This document shows positions 53,296 through 61,273 of a stretch of DNA of 64,000 nucleotides, piece by piece. Both the position numbers and the translations under genes were made by a program. Where the stretch lies: NCBI GenBank assembly GCA_900314855.1, contig OMWZ01000003.1, forward strand, positions 1 through 64,000, written 5' to 3'. Below the pieces are notes generated by a model, which saw only the letters and a list, made by a program, of their open reading frames with translations, was not told where the DNA came from and ran no database searches. How positions within the stretch are numbered: position 1 is the first letter of the stretch; every line of letters starts with the position of its first letter. The stretch comes from an uncultured Selenomonadales bacterium. Lineage in GTDB: Bacteria > Bacillota > Negativicutes > Acidaminococcales > Acidaminococcaceae.

Positions 53296-53331
53296 AAAGC
53301 CCTGTCCGAAAAAGTTCGGACAGGGCTTTTT
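53296..53331. terminator. Terminator shared by the DUF3783 and CGGC-protein genes
   Basis: A 15-bp perfect inverted repeat (AAAGCCCTGTCCGAA) with a 4-base loop and T-rich 3' flank, lying between convergent genes. Confidence 0.85.
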
Positions 53332-53353
53332 CGCACTGCGCCGGCGGTTCCGG

Positions 53354-53755
53354 TCAGCTTCGATAGATCCCTTGATCGCGTCGCTGCTGCGCCGTCACGG
53401 AAAGATGGGATCCCCGGACGATTGTCGTAAATCCGTGCCGTTTCAAAATCGTCTTCAGGATATTCTGGAACGGGCAGGGCGTGTGATGATGATTGTCCGT
53501 GCAGACGCACGACGCGAAATGGACGACCACATTCTTCTTGTCCCGTCCCACAGACTGGAGCCGCGAGGCCAGATTTTCCACCTTCGCCGCCAGCCCCTGG
53601 CCGCAGCACCCGCCGCAGGAAAATGTCATATACTGTGTGTCCGACGGATAGTCCGCAAAGGGGCCCAGCCGGTCATAAAAATCACGGGTGCACCAAAAGC
53701 CGCAGCACCGCTTCAACGCGTGTTCACACTGGATTACGACTACCAGTTTTGTCAT
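53354..53755 (-). CDS. CGGC-domain (putative metal-binding) protein, 133 aa
   Basis: Matches the CGGC domain: an N-terminal VVVIQCEHALKRCCGFWC, the defining MTFSCGGCCGQGLAAKVENLASRL, then VVVHFASCVCTDNHHHTPCPFQNILKTILKRHGFTTIVRGSH. Ten cysteines and a His cluster (NHHHTPC) suggest metal binding; no function is established for the family. Start at ATG 53755 with AAGGAG upstream; the longer frame from 53878 is rejected. The structured-RNA candidate at 53860-54239 lies upstream on the same strand and could be its long leader. Confidence 0.8.
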   Translation of the reverse strand: MTKLVVVIQCEHALKRCCGFWCTRDFYDRLGPFADYPSDTQYMTFSCGGCCGQGLAAKVENLASRLQSVGRDKKNVVVHFASCVCTDNHHHTPCPFQNILKTILKRHGFTTIVRGSHLSVTAQQRRDQGIYRS

Positions 53756-53859
53756 CACAACCACTCCTTCCGAAGGATACCGCGTCCCGGCGGCGCGCCT
53801 GCTGTGGGGAAAAGGGTACGGCAGGAAGGGCAGACCCTTTCCGGATTCCGCGCAAGACA

Positions 53860-54239
53860 AGACGAAAGCCCGCAACATACCTGCCGCGGGCTTCCTAATG
53901 ACTTGCTTCTAACTTCTGCACTGGACTGTACCCCATCTCCTTAATATTCTTTCAAGAACATCACTTTCATGAGGATCAACCTTCTTTTCGCAGATCTACG
54001 ACTTACCTTGTTCCTTTTTCGTTGTCAGATTCTCACGTTGCACACTTACGGGAACTTTCGGATGCGATCTTCTCATGACTTACGGTTGACTTGTTTCGAG
54101 CATCGATGACGTTACGTTTTCGGCGGAACCACTTCCTTTCGTGTCGTTTACGAGAAATATCGTCCCTTCCTTCACCAGGATTTTCTGGGTGATGGCTTTC
54201 GCCTCTCTCCAGAACTTTCTTTAGGCGACTCCTCTTTTC
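53860..54239 (-). ncRNA. Candidate structured non-coding RNA or long leader, about 380 nt, unassigned
   Basis: Not recognised. No convincing ORF is present. Read on the minus strand the segment is purine-rich and AT-richer than its neighbours, like loops of a folded RNA. Visible helices: GGC-GAAA-GCC with a GNRA loop (54194-54203), a TCACC/GGTGA hairpin (54172-54192), GATGC/GCATC (54061-54065 with 54100-54104), GTTCC/GGAAC (54010-54014 with 54051-54055) and a final AAGCCCGC/GCGGGCTT hairpin (53866-53893) with a poor T tract. The string CGAAA occurs seven times. It has its own promoter candidate. tmRNA, RNase P, 6S and SRP signatures are absent. It may be free-standing or a leader of the CGGC gene. 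Confidence 0.5.
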
Positions 54240-54245
54240 ACCTAT

Positions 54246-54274
54246 ATAGTACTACACCTTTACAATAATTGCAA
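54246..54274 (-). promoter_or_regulatory. Candidate promoter of the unassigned RNA
   Basis: On the minus strand TTGCAA (54269-54274), 17-base spacer and TACTAT (54246-54251), each matching consensus at four of six bases. Very AT-rich DNA lies upstream (54275-54345). Confidence 0.45.
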
Positions 54275-54404
54275 CAAAATATTTTGTAAACTTTGTGACA
54301 TGTAAAATCGTAGCGACAAATAGTATACTACATATTGCGTTATATTATGAGGGGAGTGGACACAAGCTATAGTAGGTTTCCCGTTAACGGCGCTTTGAGA
54401 CAGG

Positions 54405-54471
54405 TTGACAAGCGCGGAAAGGGGCATTATAATGAAGGTTGCAAGTTAACGGGGCAATGGACTGTGTTAAC
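54405..54471 (+). promoter_or_regulatory. Consensus promoter and BirA operator of bioY
   Basis: TTGACA (54405-54410), 17-base spacer and TATAAT (54428-54433) form a perfect sigma-70 promoter. Immediately downstream GTTAAC (54445-54450), 15 bases and GTTAAC (54466-54471) reproduce the spacing of the Bacillus BirA operator. A further GTTAAC lies at 54383-54388. Biotin-loaded BirA should repress this strong promoter. Confidence 0.85.
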
Positions 54472-54547
54472 GTCGGGAAACGGGGGACCGCAGGCGGTTT
54501 CCGCGGAACCGGGAGGTCCGGCCCGGGAGAAAGTGAGGATGTTTTCC

Positions 54548-55114
54548 ATGGAACAAACGACACGTGTGCCGAGACGGGAAGAAAGTCTCGCCAAAACCCG
54601 TACTTTGACGAAAATGGCCCTGTGTGTGGCCTTGCTGGCGATTTCCGCCTATATTTCATTTCCCCTGCCTTTTACTCCGGCCATGGTGACGGCCCTGACC
54701 ATCGTGGTCAACCTGACGGCCTTTATCCTGAAGCCGAAGGAAGCCTTCCTGGCTGTCCTGGCCTGGATGATCCTCGGCGCTGTCGGCGTGCCCGTCTTCG
54801 TCGGTGGTACGGCGGGCCTGGGCAAACTCGTCGGTCCGACGGGCGGGTTCGTCGTTTCCTTTGTCGTCGCGGCCTGGCTCATGAGCAAACTGCGCGGCAA
54901 CGCGACTTCTTTCAAAACCCTGGCGTGCCTGGGGATTTTTGTCGGCATGCCGGTCATCTACATCGGCGGCTGCTTCTCCATGTACCTCGTCGCCCATCTC
55001 AGCGTCTGGGCTACCCTCGTGGCAGCGGTCTTCCCTTTCCTGTTCGGAGATGTGGTGAAGGTCCTCATCGCGGCGTTTCTGGCAACGCACATCCACAAAA
55101 TGCTGAAAGACTGA
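54548..55114 (+). CDS. bioY: BioY biotin transporter S-component, 188 aa
   Basis: Membrane biotin-uptake protein of the ECF type. About six hydrophobic segments; family motifs are LTKMALCVALLAISAYISFPLPFTPAMVTALTIVVNLTAFILKPKEAFLAVLAWMILGAVGVPVF and GGTAGLGKLVGPTGGFVVSF. No ECF ATPase genes are near, so it may share a housekeeping module or act alone. Start at ATG 54548, with GAGG 9 bases upstream; the frame from 54335 crosses the promoter and cannot be all coding. First gene of the BirA-controlled cluster bioY - thiolase - ligase, like yhfU-yhfS-yhfT of Bacillus. Confidence 0.93.
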   Translation: MEQTTRVPRREESLAKTRTLTKMALCVALLAISAYISFPLPFTPAMVTALTIVVNLTAFILKPKEAFLAVLAWMILGAVGVPVFVGGTAGLGKLVGPTGGFVVSFVVAAWLMSKLRGNATSFKTLACLGIFVGMPVIYIGGCFSMYLVAHLSVWATLVAAVFPFLFGDVVKVLIAAFLATHIHKMLKD

Positions 55115-55196
55115 GCGGTTCCCGTCCCGGCGGCTTTACAAAGGCTGCCGGGATTTTCTATAATATGGATATCTTACAGAAACGAGGAACTGTCCT

Positions 55197-56399
55197 ATGG
55201 AACGAGTCTACATGTTGGGCGGCCTGCGCAGCCACATCGGCGTGCGCAACGGGATTTTCCGCGACGTGCCGGCGGAAAGGCTGGCGGCAGGGGTCCTGCG
55301 GGCATTGCGGGAGCGCTATCCTGCCGTGGGGGATGCCACGGATTTTTACGCTGGCAATGCCGTCGGGACGGGCGGCAACATCGCGCGCCTGGCGTGGCTG
55401 CTCGGCGGGCTCGGCGAGGACGTGCCGGCCTTGACCATCGATATGCAGTGCGCGTCGGCGGCGGCGGCCGTGGAATTCGCCTTGCTGAAAATCCGCTGCG
55501 GCCTGGCCGACGTGGTGGTGGCCGGAGGCTTTGAATCGAGTTCCATGCAGCCCCTGAAACACTACGCGCCCCACGATCCGCGCTATACGCCGGAAGGCTT
55601 CAAGGTATCGCAGTTTTCCCCGCATACGACGAGCGCCAAGGCCATGCTGGAAGGCGCGGAACGGACGGCCCACCTCTACGGCGTCGGCCGGGCGGAGCTG
55701 GACGCCGTCGCCATCGACAGCCACGCGCGGGCCAAGGCGGCCCGCGATGCCGGGCGCCTGGACGAGGTCATTGTACCCCTCTTCGGCAGCACGAAGGACG
55801 AGTGTATCCGCGACCGCATGGGCGAACGGCTGGCGTCCCGCATGCCCACCCTCTTTACGGCGGCCGAGACGGAAGCCCTGCTCCGCGAGGGAGGTGTCGA
55901 GACTGGCCCGGGGCCGGTGGAACCGGTCCTGACGGCGGCCAATGCCTGCCTGACGAATGATGGCGCGTCCTTCGTCGTCCTCGCGTCGGAGCGGTATTGC
56001 CGGAACCACGGCCTGCGGCCGGCGCTGGAACTTTTGGACGCCTGCGAGGTCGGCGTCACGCCCCTCCTGTGTCCTACGGGGACGATTGCCGCCGGGGAAA
56101 AACTCCTGCGCCAGACAGGACACTCCTTCGCAGACATCGACTTTTTTGAATACAACGAGGCCTTTGCGGTCATTACTGCCTTGTTCCAGCGGGAACAAGG
56201 CAGTCTGCGGGACCGGTATTGCCCTTGGGGCGGGGCCCTGGCCTATGGACATCCCTTCGGGACGTCCGGCGCGACGCTGCTCCTTCATCTGTGGCAGGAG
56301 CTGAAACAACTCGGCGGCCGCCTGGGCGTCGTCAGCATTGCCGGCGCCGGTGGGACTGGGGCGGCCCTCCTGGCCGCCCGGACGGAAGTGTGCCGATAG
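55197..56399 (+). CDS. Thiolase-fold protein (YhfS-like), 400 aa
   Basis: A thiolase superfamily protein. The nucleophile Cys is Cys85 (TIDMQCASAAAAVEF), with NEAF in FFEYNEAFAVITAL and the His motif ALAYGHPFGTSGA (His352). The second catalytic Cys, normally in CxGGGxG near the C terminus, is missing: the segment reads SIAGAGGTGAALL, with Ala382 in its place. It could still transfer or cleave acyl groups, but classical Claisen condensation is doubtful. Lies 82 bases after bioY, likely in the same transcript. In Bacillus the related yhfS is under BirA control with no settled function. Confidence 0.85.
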   Translation: MERVYMLGGLRSHIGVRNGIFRDVPAERLAAGVLRALRERYPAVGDATDFYAGNAVGTGGNIARLAWLLGGLGEDVPALTIDMQCASAAAAVEFALLKIRCGLADVVVAGGFESSSMQPLKHYAPHDPRYTPEGFKVSQFSPHTTSAKAMLEGAERTAHLYGVGRAELDAVAIDSHARAKAARDAGRLDEVIVPLFGSTKDECIRDRMGERLASRMPTLFTAAETEALLREGGVETGPGPVEPVLTAANACLTNDGASFVVLASERYCRNHGLRPALELLDACEVGVTPLLCPTGTIAAGEKLLRQTGHSFADIDFFEYNEAFAVITALFQREQGSLRDRYCPWGGALAYGHPFGTSGATLLLHLWQELKQLGGRLGVVSIAGAGGTGAALLAARTEVCR

Positions 56400-56478
56400 G
56401 CGGCAGGCGGCCGGGGCAGGGGCGGTGCCGCTGCCCCTGGCCGGGAAGATCGTTTCCTTTAAGAAAAGAAGGTGTACC

Positions 56479-57870
56479 ATGGATTACTCCGATTTGTTGG
56501 AACAGCACGCCGCTACGCACGGCCAGGACCTGTACGCCGTCTTGGGCGGGAAGCGCTATACCTACGCCCGTGCCTGGGCGGACGCGGAGGCCTTTGTGCC
56601 GCCGTCGTGGGCGGCCCTGTTTCCCCGTACGTACAAGGCCGCGGTCCTTGTGGTCACGTCGGACCTGTATCATCAGCTCCTGGCCTTTGTGGCCCTCATG
56701 CGGGCGGGGCAGGTGCCGGTCCTGGGCCATTACGACCTGCCGGCGGCAGCGGAAGCGCAGCTGGTGGAGAAGAACAAGATCGCCTTTGTCCTGACGGAAC
56801 GGGACGGGCAGTGGGACTTGCGCCGCGGCTGGCAGGAAGCGGGGAAGACAGCGCCGCCGGCGCCGTACCAGGACGTCTGCATGGGCGTCCTGAGCTCCGG
56901 TTCGACGGATGTGCCCAAGGTCATGTACCGCACCTACGACAGCTGGGCCGGCTTTTTCCCTGTGCAGAACGAACGCTTTTGCATCGACAGGGAGGCCGTG
57001 GTCCTGACGGAGGGCAGTTTCGCCTTTACAGGCAACCTGAGCGTGTGGGCGTCCGTCCTCTATGCCGGCGCATGCCTGGTCGGGAGCAGCGTCCTGAACT
57101 GCCGTCAGTGGCTGCGTCTCCTCGCGGACTACGGCGTGACCGTCCTCTATCTGGTACCGACGAAGCTGAAGCTCCTGACACAATACCTGGACCGGGCCTA
57201 TCCGTCCCTGCGGATGATCCTCGCCGGATCCCAGCTGTTGGGCGCCAGGACGGCGGAACGGCTGCGGGCCGGGTTCCCGCAGGCGGAGATTGTCCTCTAT
57301 TACGGCGCCAGCGAAGTGGATTACATCACCTGGCTGACCTATGACGAAGTCCTGCAGTATCCCGACAGTGTGGGGAAGCCCGTACCGGGCGTCCGCGTCT
57401 GGTGCGAAGGGGGCCTGGTGTATCTCGACACGCCGTATCATGTGGCCGGCCTGGCGCAGCCCTGCACGCTGCACGACGCGGGCCATTTCAACGACGCGGG
57501 GTATTTGATTTTTGAGGGCCGCGTGACGAATATCATCAACAAAGGGGGCTTCAAGATCAACTATACGAAAGTGCAGAACGCCCTGGAAGCCCTGGAGGGA
57601 ATCGTAGAAGCCGTCGTCCTGCCCTATGAGGACAGCGGGCGCGGCCAGGAAGCGGCGGCCTTCGTCGTCATCGAAGCGGCGGCGCGGGACCGCGTGACCC
57701 GGGCCTCGATCCGCAAGGCCCTCGGCGGCTCCCTCATGCGGCAGGAATGGCCGAAAAAAATCTGTTTCGTACCGTCCCTGCCCCTGAACAGCCGGGGCAA
57801 GATCGACCAGGGAGCCCTGTTGCGCCTCCTGGCGGAGGGAACGGGATCCTCCGGGACGGCAGGGGCATAG
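56479..57870 (+). CDS. Acyl-CoA ligase / AMP-dependent synthetase (YhfT-like), 463 aa
   Basis: An ANL-superfamily adenylating enzyme: P-loop GVLSSGSTDVPKVMYRTYDSW, LYYGASEVDYITWL (A5), DAGHFNDAGYLIFEGRVTNIINKGGFKINYTKVQNALE (A7-A8) and the C-terminal NSRGKIDQ with the catalytic Lys. Likely activates a carboxylic acid as acyl-AMP and then a thioester. With bioY and a thiolase-like gene under BirA, a pimelate-like or fatty acid substrate for biotin supply is plausible but unproven. ATG at 56479 has AAGAAGG upstream. No downstream gene before the tRNA. Confidence 0.88.
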   Translation: MDYSDLLEQHAATHGQDLYAVLGGKRYTYARAWADAEAFVPPSWAALFPRTYKAAVLVVTSDLYHQLLAFVALMRAGQVPVLGHYDLPAAAEAQLVEKNKIAFVLTERDGQWDLRRGWQEAGKTAPPAPYQDVCMGVLSSGSTDVPKVMYRTYDSWAGFFPVQNERFCIDREAVVLTEGSFAFTGNLSVWASVLYAGACLVGSSVLNCRQWLRLLADYGVTVLYLVPTKLKLLTQYLDRAYPSLRMILAGSQLLGARTAERLRAGFPQAEIVLYYGASEVDYITWLTYDEVLQYPDSVGKPVPGVRVWCEGGLVYLDTPYHVAGLAQPCTLHDAGHFNDAGYLIFEGRVTNIINKGGFKINYTKVQNALEALEGIVEAVVLPYEDSGRGQEAAAFVVIEAAARDRVTRASIRKALGGSLMRQEWPKKICFVPSLPLNSRGKIDQGALLRLLAEGTGSSGTAGA

Positions 57871-57877
57871 TTCATAC

Positions 57878-57906
57878 TTGACAAAAGATATTCCGAACGA
57901 TAGAAT
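57878..57906 (+). promoter_or_regulatory. Promoter of tRNA-Lys
   Basis: TTGACA (57878-57883), 17-base spacer and TAGAAT (57901-57906), directly after the ligase stop codon. Confidence 0.8.
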
Positions 57907-57951
57907 AAATCTGTTATCAATCTCGCGGAAACTTGCGGGAGATATCCTTCT

Positions 57952-58027
57952 GGTCCATTAGCTCAGTTGGCAGAGCACCTGACTTTTAATCAGGGTGTCC
58001 CGCGTTCGAGTCGCGGATGGATCACCA
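57952..58027 (+). tRNA. tRNA-Lys (anticodon TTT)
   Basis: A complete 76-nt cloverleaf: acceptor GGTCCAT pairs with ATGGATC (one G-U), D arm GCTCAGTTGGCAGAGC, anticodon stem CCTGA/TCAGG with loop CTTTTAA giving anticodon TTT, and T arm GCGTTCGAGTCGC. Discriminator A and CCA are encoded. Its U34 is the target of MnmA, encoded at 36310. Confidence 0.97.
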
Positions 58028-58036
58028 CGGAACTAC

Positions 58037-58077
58037 AGGGCAGCAGGCCGCTTTCGGCTGGCTGCCCTTTTTCTTTT
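58037..58077 (+). terminator. Rho-independent terminator of tRNA-Lys
   Basis: AGGGCAGC/GCTGCCCT with an inner CCG/CGG pair, followed by TTTTTCTTTT. Confidence 0.85.
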
Positions 58078-58139
58078 CCGTCGTCGCGCGTGCCCTTTCC
58101 GGACTTCGTCCGCGCGTCGGGAAACGGGTGCCTTTCTCT

Positions 58140-58292
58140 AATCGAATAATTCGATTCTTACTATCGGTGTTATCGTTATTGTCGAATTCTGTATACTATT
58201 TGACAATTTAGCTGGCGAAAAAATAGAAGGGTTCCGCCATTTTCCGAAATTTCCGGGAAATGGTTTACAGATGGCCTGTTGTCCGATACAAT
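58140..58292 (+). promoter_or_regulatory. Two promoters and two inverted repeats before the TrpX-type gene
   Basis: A near promoter, TTTACA (58264-58269), 17 bases, TACAAT (58287-58292), and a weaker upstream one with TTGACA (58200-58205) and TAGAAG. Two inverted repeats look like operators: AATCGAATAATTCGATT (58140-58156) and TTGTCGAA-N12-TTTGACAA (58179-58206), the latter overlapping the upstream -35. Confidence 0.6.
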
Positions 58293-58375
58293 AGCGTTGA
58301 TCTGATGCCTGCGGAAGCAGGCAGGGGAACGTCAAGAACCGATGGCGACACCGGAAAGGAAGGATGGGTAATCGT

Positions 58376-59383
58376 ATGAAGAACAACAAGCAGAGCAAGT
58401 GGAAGGTATTGGCCGCGACGGCCCTGGCCGTACTGGCCCTGGGACTGGCAGGCTGCGGCGGCAGCGGCGATAAGGCGGACAAGGGCGGCAAGCAGTATAA
58501 GGTCGGTATCGTGCAGCTCGTGGAGCACTCGGCCCTCGACGCGGCCAATAAAGGTTTTGTGGACGGCCTCGCCAAAAAGGGCTTCCAGGAAGGAAAGAAC
58601 GTGACCTTTGACCGGCAGAACGCCCAGGCGGACCAGTCGAACCTGCAGAATATCGCCCAGCGCTTCGTCAACAACAAGGTCGACCTGATCTGCGCCATCG
58701 CGACGCCGGCGGCCCAGACGGTGGCCAACGCGACGAAAGACATTCCTATCGTGGGGACGGCCATTACGGACTACAAACAGGCCAAACTGGTCCGTGACCC
58801 GGCCAAACCGGGCACCAACGTGACGGGCACGACGGACATGAACCCCATCAAGGAACAGATGGCGCTGCTCCATAAGGTGTTCCCCAAGGCGAAGAAAGTC
58901 GGCGTCATCTACAGCTCCAGCGAAGTGAACTCCCAGACGCAGGTCGAAATCATGAAGAAGGAAGCGGCGGCGCTGGGTCTGGAAGTGGCCGAAGCGACGG
59001 TTTCCAACGTCAATGACATCCAGCAGGCCGCGAGCAGCCTCGTAGGCAAGGTCGATGTCCTGTACATTCCGACGGACAATGTCATGGCCAGCGCCGTGCC
59101 GACCCTCACGAAAGTGACCAACGAGGCCAAACTGCCCGTCGTCTGCGGTGAACCGAACGAAGTCAAGGCCGGCGGCATGATTACCCTGGGCATCGACTAT
59201 TACCAGTTGGGCGTCATGACCGGCGAAATGGCGGCGGATATCCTGAATGGCAAGTCCAAACCGCAGGATATGGCCATCCAGTCCCAGAAACAGTTCAAAG
59301 TCGTCATCAACCAGAAGAATGCCGACCTGCTCGGCGTCAAGATTCCGGACGACATCAAGAAGGATGCGGAAATCCTGAAATAA
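58376..59383 (+). CDS. ABC transporter substrate-binding lipoprotein (TrpX-like, PF04392 type), 335 aa
   Basis: Secreted binding protein of an amino-acid or related importer. Lipobox VLALGLAGCGG near residues 18-28, then YKVGIVQLVEHSALDAANKGFVDGL, VDLICAIATPAAQTVANATKDIPIVGTAITD and LYIPTDNVMASAVPTLTKV, all typical of TrpX/DUF534 proteins. Relatives bind tryptophan or other aromatic compounds. An ATG at 58364 abuts the ribosome site, so 58376 is preferred, though 58364 is possible. Permease and ATPase genes follow. Confidence 0.9.
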   Translation: MKNNKQSKWKVLAATALAVLALGLAGCGGSGDKADKGGKQYKVGIVQLVEHSALDAANKGFVDGLAKKGFQEGKNVTFDRQNAQADQSNLQNIAQRFVNNKVDLICAIATPAAQTVANATKDIPIVGTAITDYKQAKLVRDPAKPGTNVTGTTDMNPIKEQMALLHKVFPKAKKVGVIYSSSEVNSQTQVEIMKKEAAALGLEVAEATVSNVNDIQQAASSLVGKVDVLYIPTDNVMASAVPTLTKVTNEAKLPVVCGEPNEVKAGGMITLGIDYYQLGVMTGEMAADILNGKSKPQDMAIQSQKQFKVVINQKNADLLGVKIPDDIKKDAEILK

Positions 59384-59399
59384 CCCTGTCAAACGCGGA

Positions 59400-59434
59400 G
59401 AGGGAAGTTCAGTGGAACTTCCCTCGCCGTTTTT
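59400..59434 (+). terminator. Internal terminator between the binding-protein and permease genes
   Basis: An 11-bp perfect repeat GAGGGAAGTTC/GAACTTCCCTC with loop AGTG, then GCCG and TTTTT. As no promoter is evident before the permease, it probably attenuates the transcript so that more binding protein than transporter is made. Confidence 0.75.
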
Positions 59435-59511
59435 CTGCTGTTCCGCGGCAGTTTTTTCCCCCGTATCTCTCGTAACCCTTTATCAAACTTGTGGAAAGAA
59501 GGAACTCCGAT

Positions 59512-60396
59512 ATGCTCAATCTTGCAGTGTCCACGGTGGCGCAGGGCTTGCTCTGGGCCATCCTGGCCCTGGGTGTCTATGTGACCTTCCGGGTGCTGGA
59601 CCTGGCTGACCTGACCTGTGAAGGCAGCTTCCCCTTGGGCGCCGCGACGGCCGCGGCGTGCCTGGCCGGCGGTCACCACATTGCCACGGCCATCCTGGCC
59701 GCCGCCATTGCCGGCATGCTGGCTGGCGCTGTGACAGGCCTTTTGACGACGAAAATGAAAATTCCCGCCCTGCTGGCAGGAATCCTGACCATGATTGCCC
59801 TCTATTCGGTCAACCTGCGCATCATGGGCAAGGCCAACCTGTCCCTTTTGGGCGTCCCCACGATTTTCGCGAATATGCAGGACCTGACCGGCCTGAACCA
59901 CACGTACACGACACTGGCCGTCGGGCTGGCCGTCGTCCTCGTCGTGGGCTTTTTGATGTACTGGTTCTTCGGCACGGAAATCGGCGCGGCTATCCGCGCG
60001 ACGGGCTTCAACCAGCAGATGATCCGCGCCCAGGGCGTGAACACGGACATGACCATCATCCTGGGCCTAGTTATCAGTAACTGCCTCATCGCCCTGTCGG
60101 GCGCCATGATTGCCCAGAACAATGGCTTCGCCGATGTGGGCATGGGCGTCGGCACCATCGTTATCGGCCTAGCGTCGGTCATCATCGGCGAGGTCCTCTT
60201 CGGCACACGGTCCTTTTCGAACAGTATGATTTCCGTCGTCCTCGGTTCCGTGGCGTACCGGATCGTCATTGCCGTGGTGCTGCAGCTCGGCATGCCGCCC
60301 AATGACCTGAAACTGTTCACGTCCATCCTCGTGGCGCTGGCTCTGGCCATGCCCATGATCCAGGCGAAGTTCAAGGGAAGGAAGGTGAGCCGCTGA
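59512..60396 (+). CDS. ABC transporter permease (TrpY-like), 294 aa
   Basis: Inner-membrane permease with about eight segments: AVSTVAQGLLWAILALGVYVTFRVLDLADLTCEGSFPLGAATAAACLAGG, then MKIPALLAGILTMIALYSVNLRIMG and IGLASVIIGEVLFG, typical of permeases paired with PF04392 binding proteins. ATG at 59512 has AGAAGGA upstream; the frame from 59491 includes that site and is rejected. Its TGA shares a base with the next ATG. Confidence 0.9.
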   Translation: MLNLAVSTVAQGLLWAILALGVYVTFRVLDLADLTCEGSFPLGAATAAACLAGGHHIATAILAAAIAGMLAGAVTGLLTTKMKIPALLAGILTMIALYSVNLRIMGKANLSLLGVPTIFANMQDLTGLNHTYTTLAVGLAVVLVVGFLMYWFFGTEIGAAIRATGFNQQMIRAQGVNTDMTIILGLVISNCLIALSGAMIAQNNGFADVGMGVGTIVIGLASVIIGEVLFGTRSFSNSMISVVLGSVAYRIVIAVVLQLGMPPNDLKLFTSILVALALAMPMIQAKFKGRKVSR

Positions 60397-61193
60397 TGTT
60401 GAAGATGGAACATGTCTATAAGACCTTCTTCCCCGGCACCATCAACGAGAAGAAGGCCCTTGTCGACCTGAATCTGGAACTGGAGGACGGGGACTTTGTC
60501 ACCATGATCGGCGGCAACGGCGCCGGCAAATCGACGACCCTGAACGCCGTCGCGGGCGTCTGGCCCATCGACAAAGGCCGGATTCTCATCGACGGCATTG
60601 AGGTGACACGCCAGCCGGAACATAAGCGGGCCAAGTACATCGGCCGCGTGTTCCAGGACCCCATGCTGGGCACGGCCGGCGGCATGATGATCGAGGAAAA
60701 CCTGGATATCGCGTCCCGCCGCGGGGAATTCCCGGGCTTGCGCTGGAGCATGAGCGAGGAAAAGCACGAAAAATTCTATCGCATGCTGAAGGAACTGGAC
60801 CTGGGCTTGGAAGACCGCATGACGTCGAAGGTCGGTGTCCTGTCCGGCGGCCAGCGCCAGGCGCTGACGCTGCTCATGGCGACCCTGAAGAAGCCAAAAC
60901 TCCTCCTGTTGGACGAGCACACGGCGGCCCTGGATCCCAAAACGGCGGAAAAGGTGCTCGGCTTGACTAGGACCATTGTCGAACGCGACGCGCTGACGAC
61001 CCTCATGATCACGCACAATATGCGGGACGCCCTGCGCTTCGGCAACCGCCTCATCATGATGCACGAAGGGCGGATCCTCATCGACGTGCGCGGCGGGGAA
61101 AAGCAGAAGCTGACCATCCGCGACTTGCTGGAAATGTTCGAACAGGCCAGCGGCGGCGAAGGCGACGTGAGCGACAAACTGCTGCTGGGATGA
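60396..61193 (+). CDS. ABC transporter ATP-binding protein (TrpZ-like), 265 aa
   Basis: Nucleotide-binding subunit: Walker A MIGGNGAGKSTTLNAVAG, Q-loop RVFQDPMLGTAGGMMIEEN, signature GVLSGGQRQALTLL, Walker B PKLLLLDEHTAALDP and His switch LMITHNM. One-base TGATG overlap with the permease gives translational coupling. Confidence 0.95.
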   Translation: MLKMEHVYKTFFPGTINEKKALVDLNLELEDGDFVTMIGGNGAGKSTTLNAVAGVWPIDKGRILIDGIEVTRQPEHKRAKYIGRVFQDPMLGTAGGMMIEENLDIASRRGEFPGLRWSMSEEKHEKFYRMLKELDLGLEDRMTSKVGVLSGGQRQALTLLMATLKKPKLLLLDEHTAALDPKTAEKVLGLTRTIVERDALTTLMITHNMRDALRFGNRLIMMHEGRILIDVRGGEKQKLTIRDLLEMFEQASGGEGDVSDKLLLG

Positions 61194-61273
61194 TTCCCGG
61201 GCTGGGCGGCTTCTTCGGCAGTTTTCCGGAAGTCCCCCGAAAGCTCCCCGCGGCCCTTCCGGGCCGGATCCCG

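Noticed and set aside
53860..54239. tmRNA, RNase P RNA, 6S, SRP RNA or rRNA spacer as the identity of the structured segment
   Set aside because: No tag-peptide frame or tRNA-like end, no P4-type conserved strings, no SRP Alu or tetraloop core, and no adjacent rRNA genes. Short frames of 13-27 codons lack good initiation sites.
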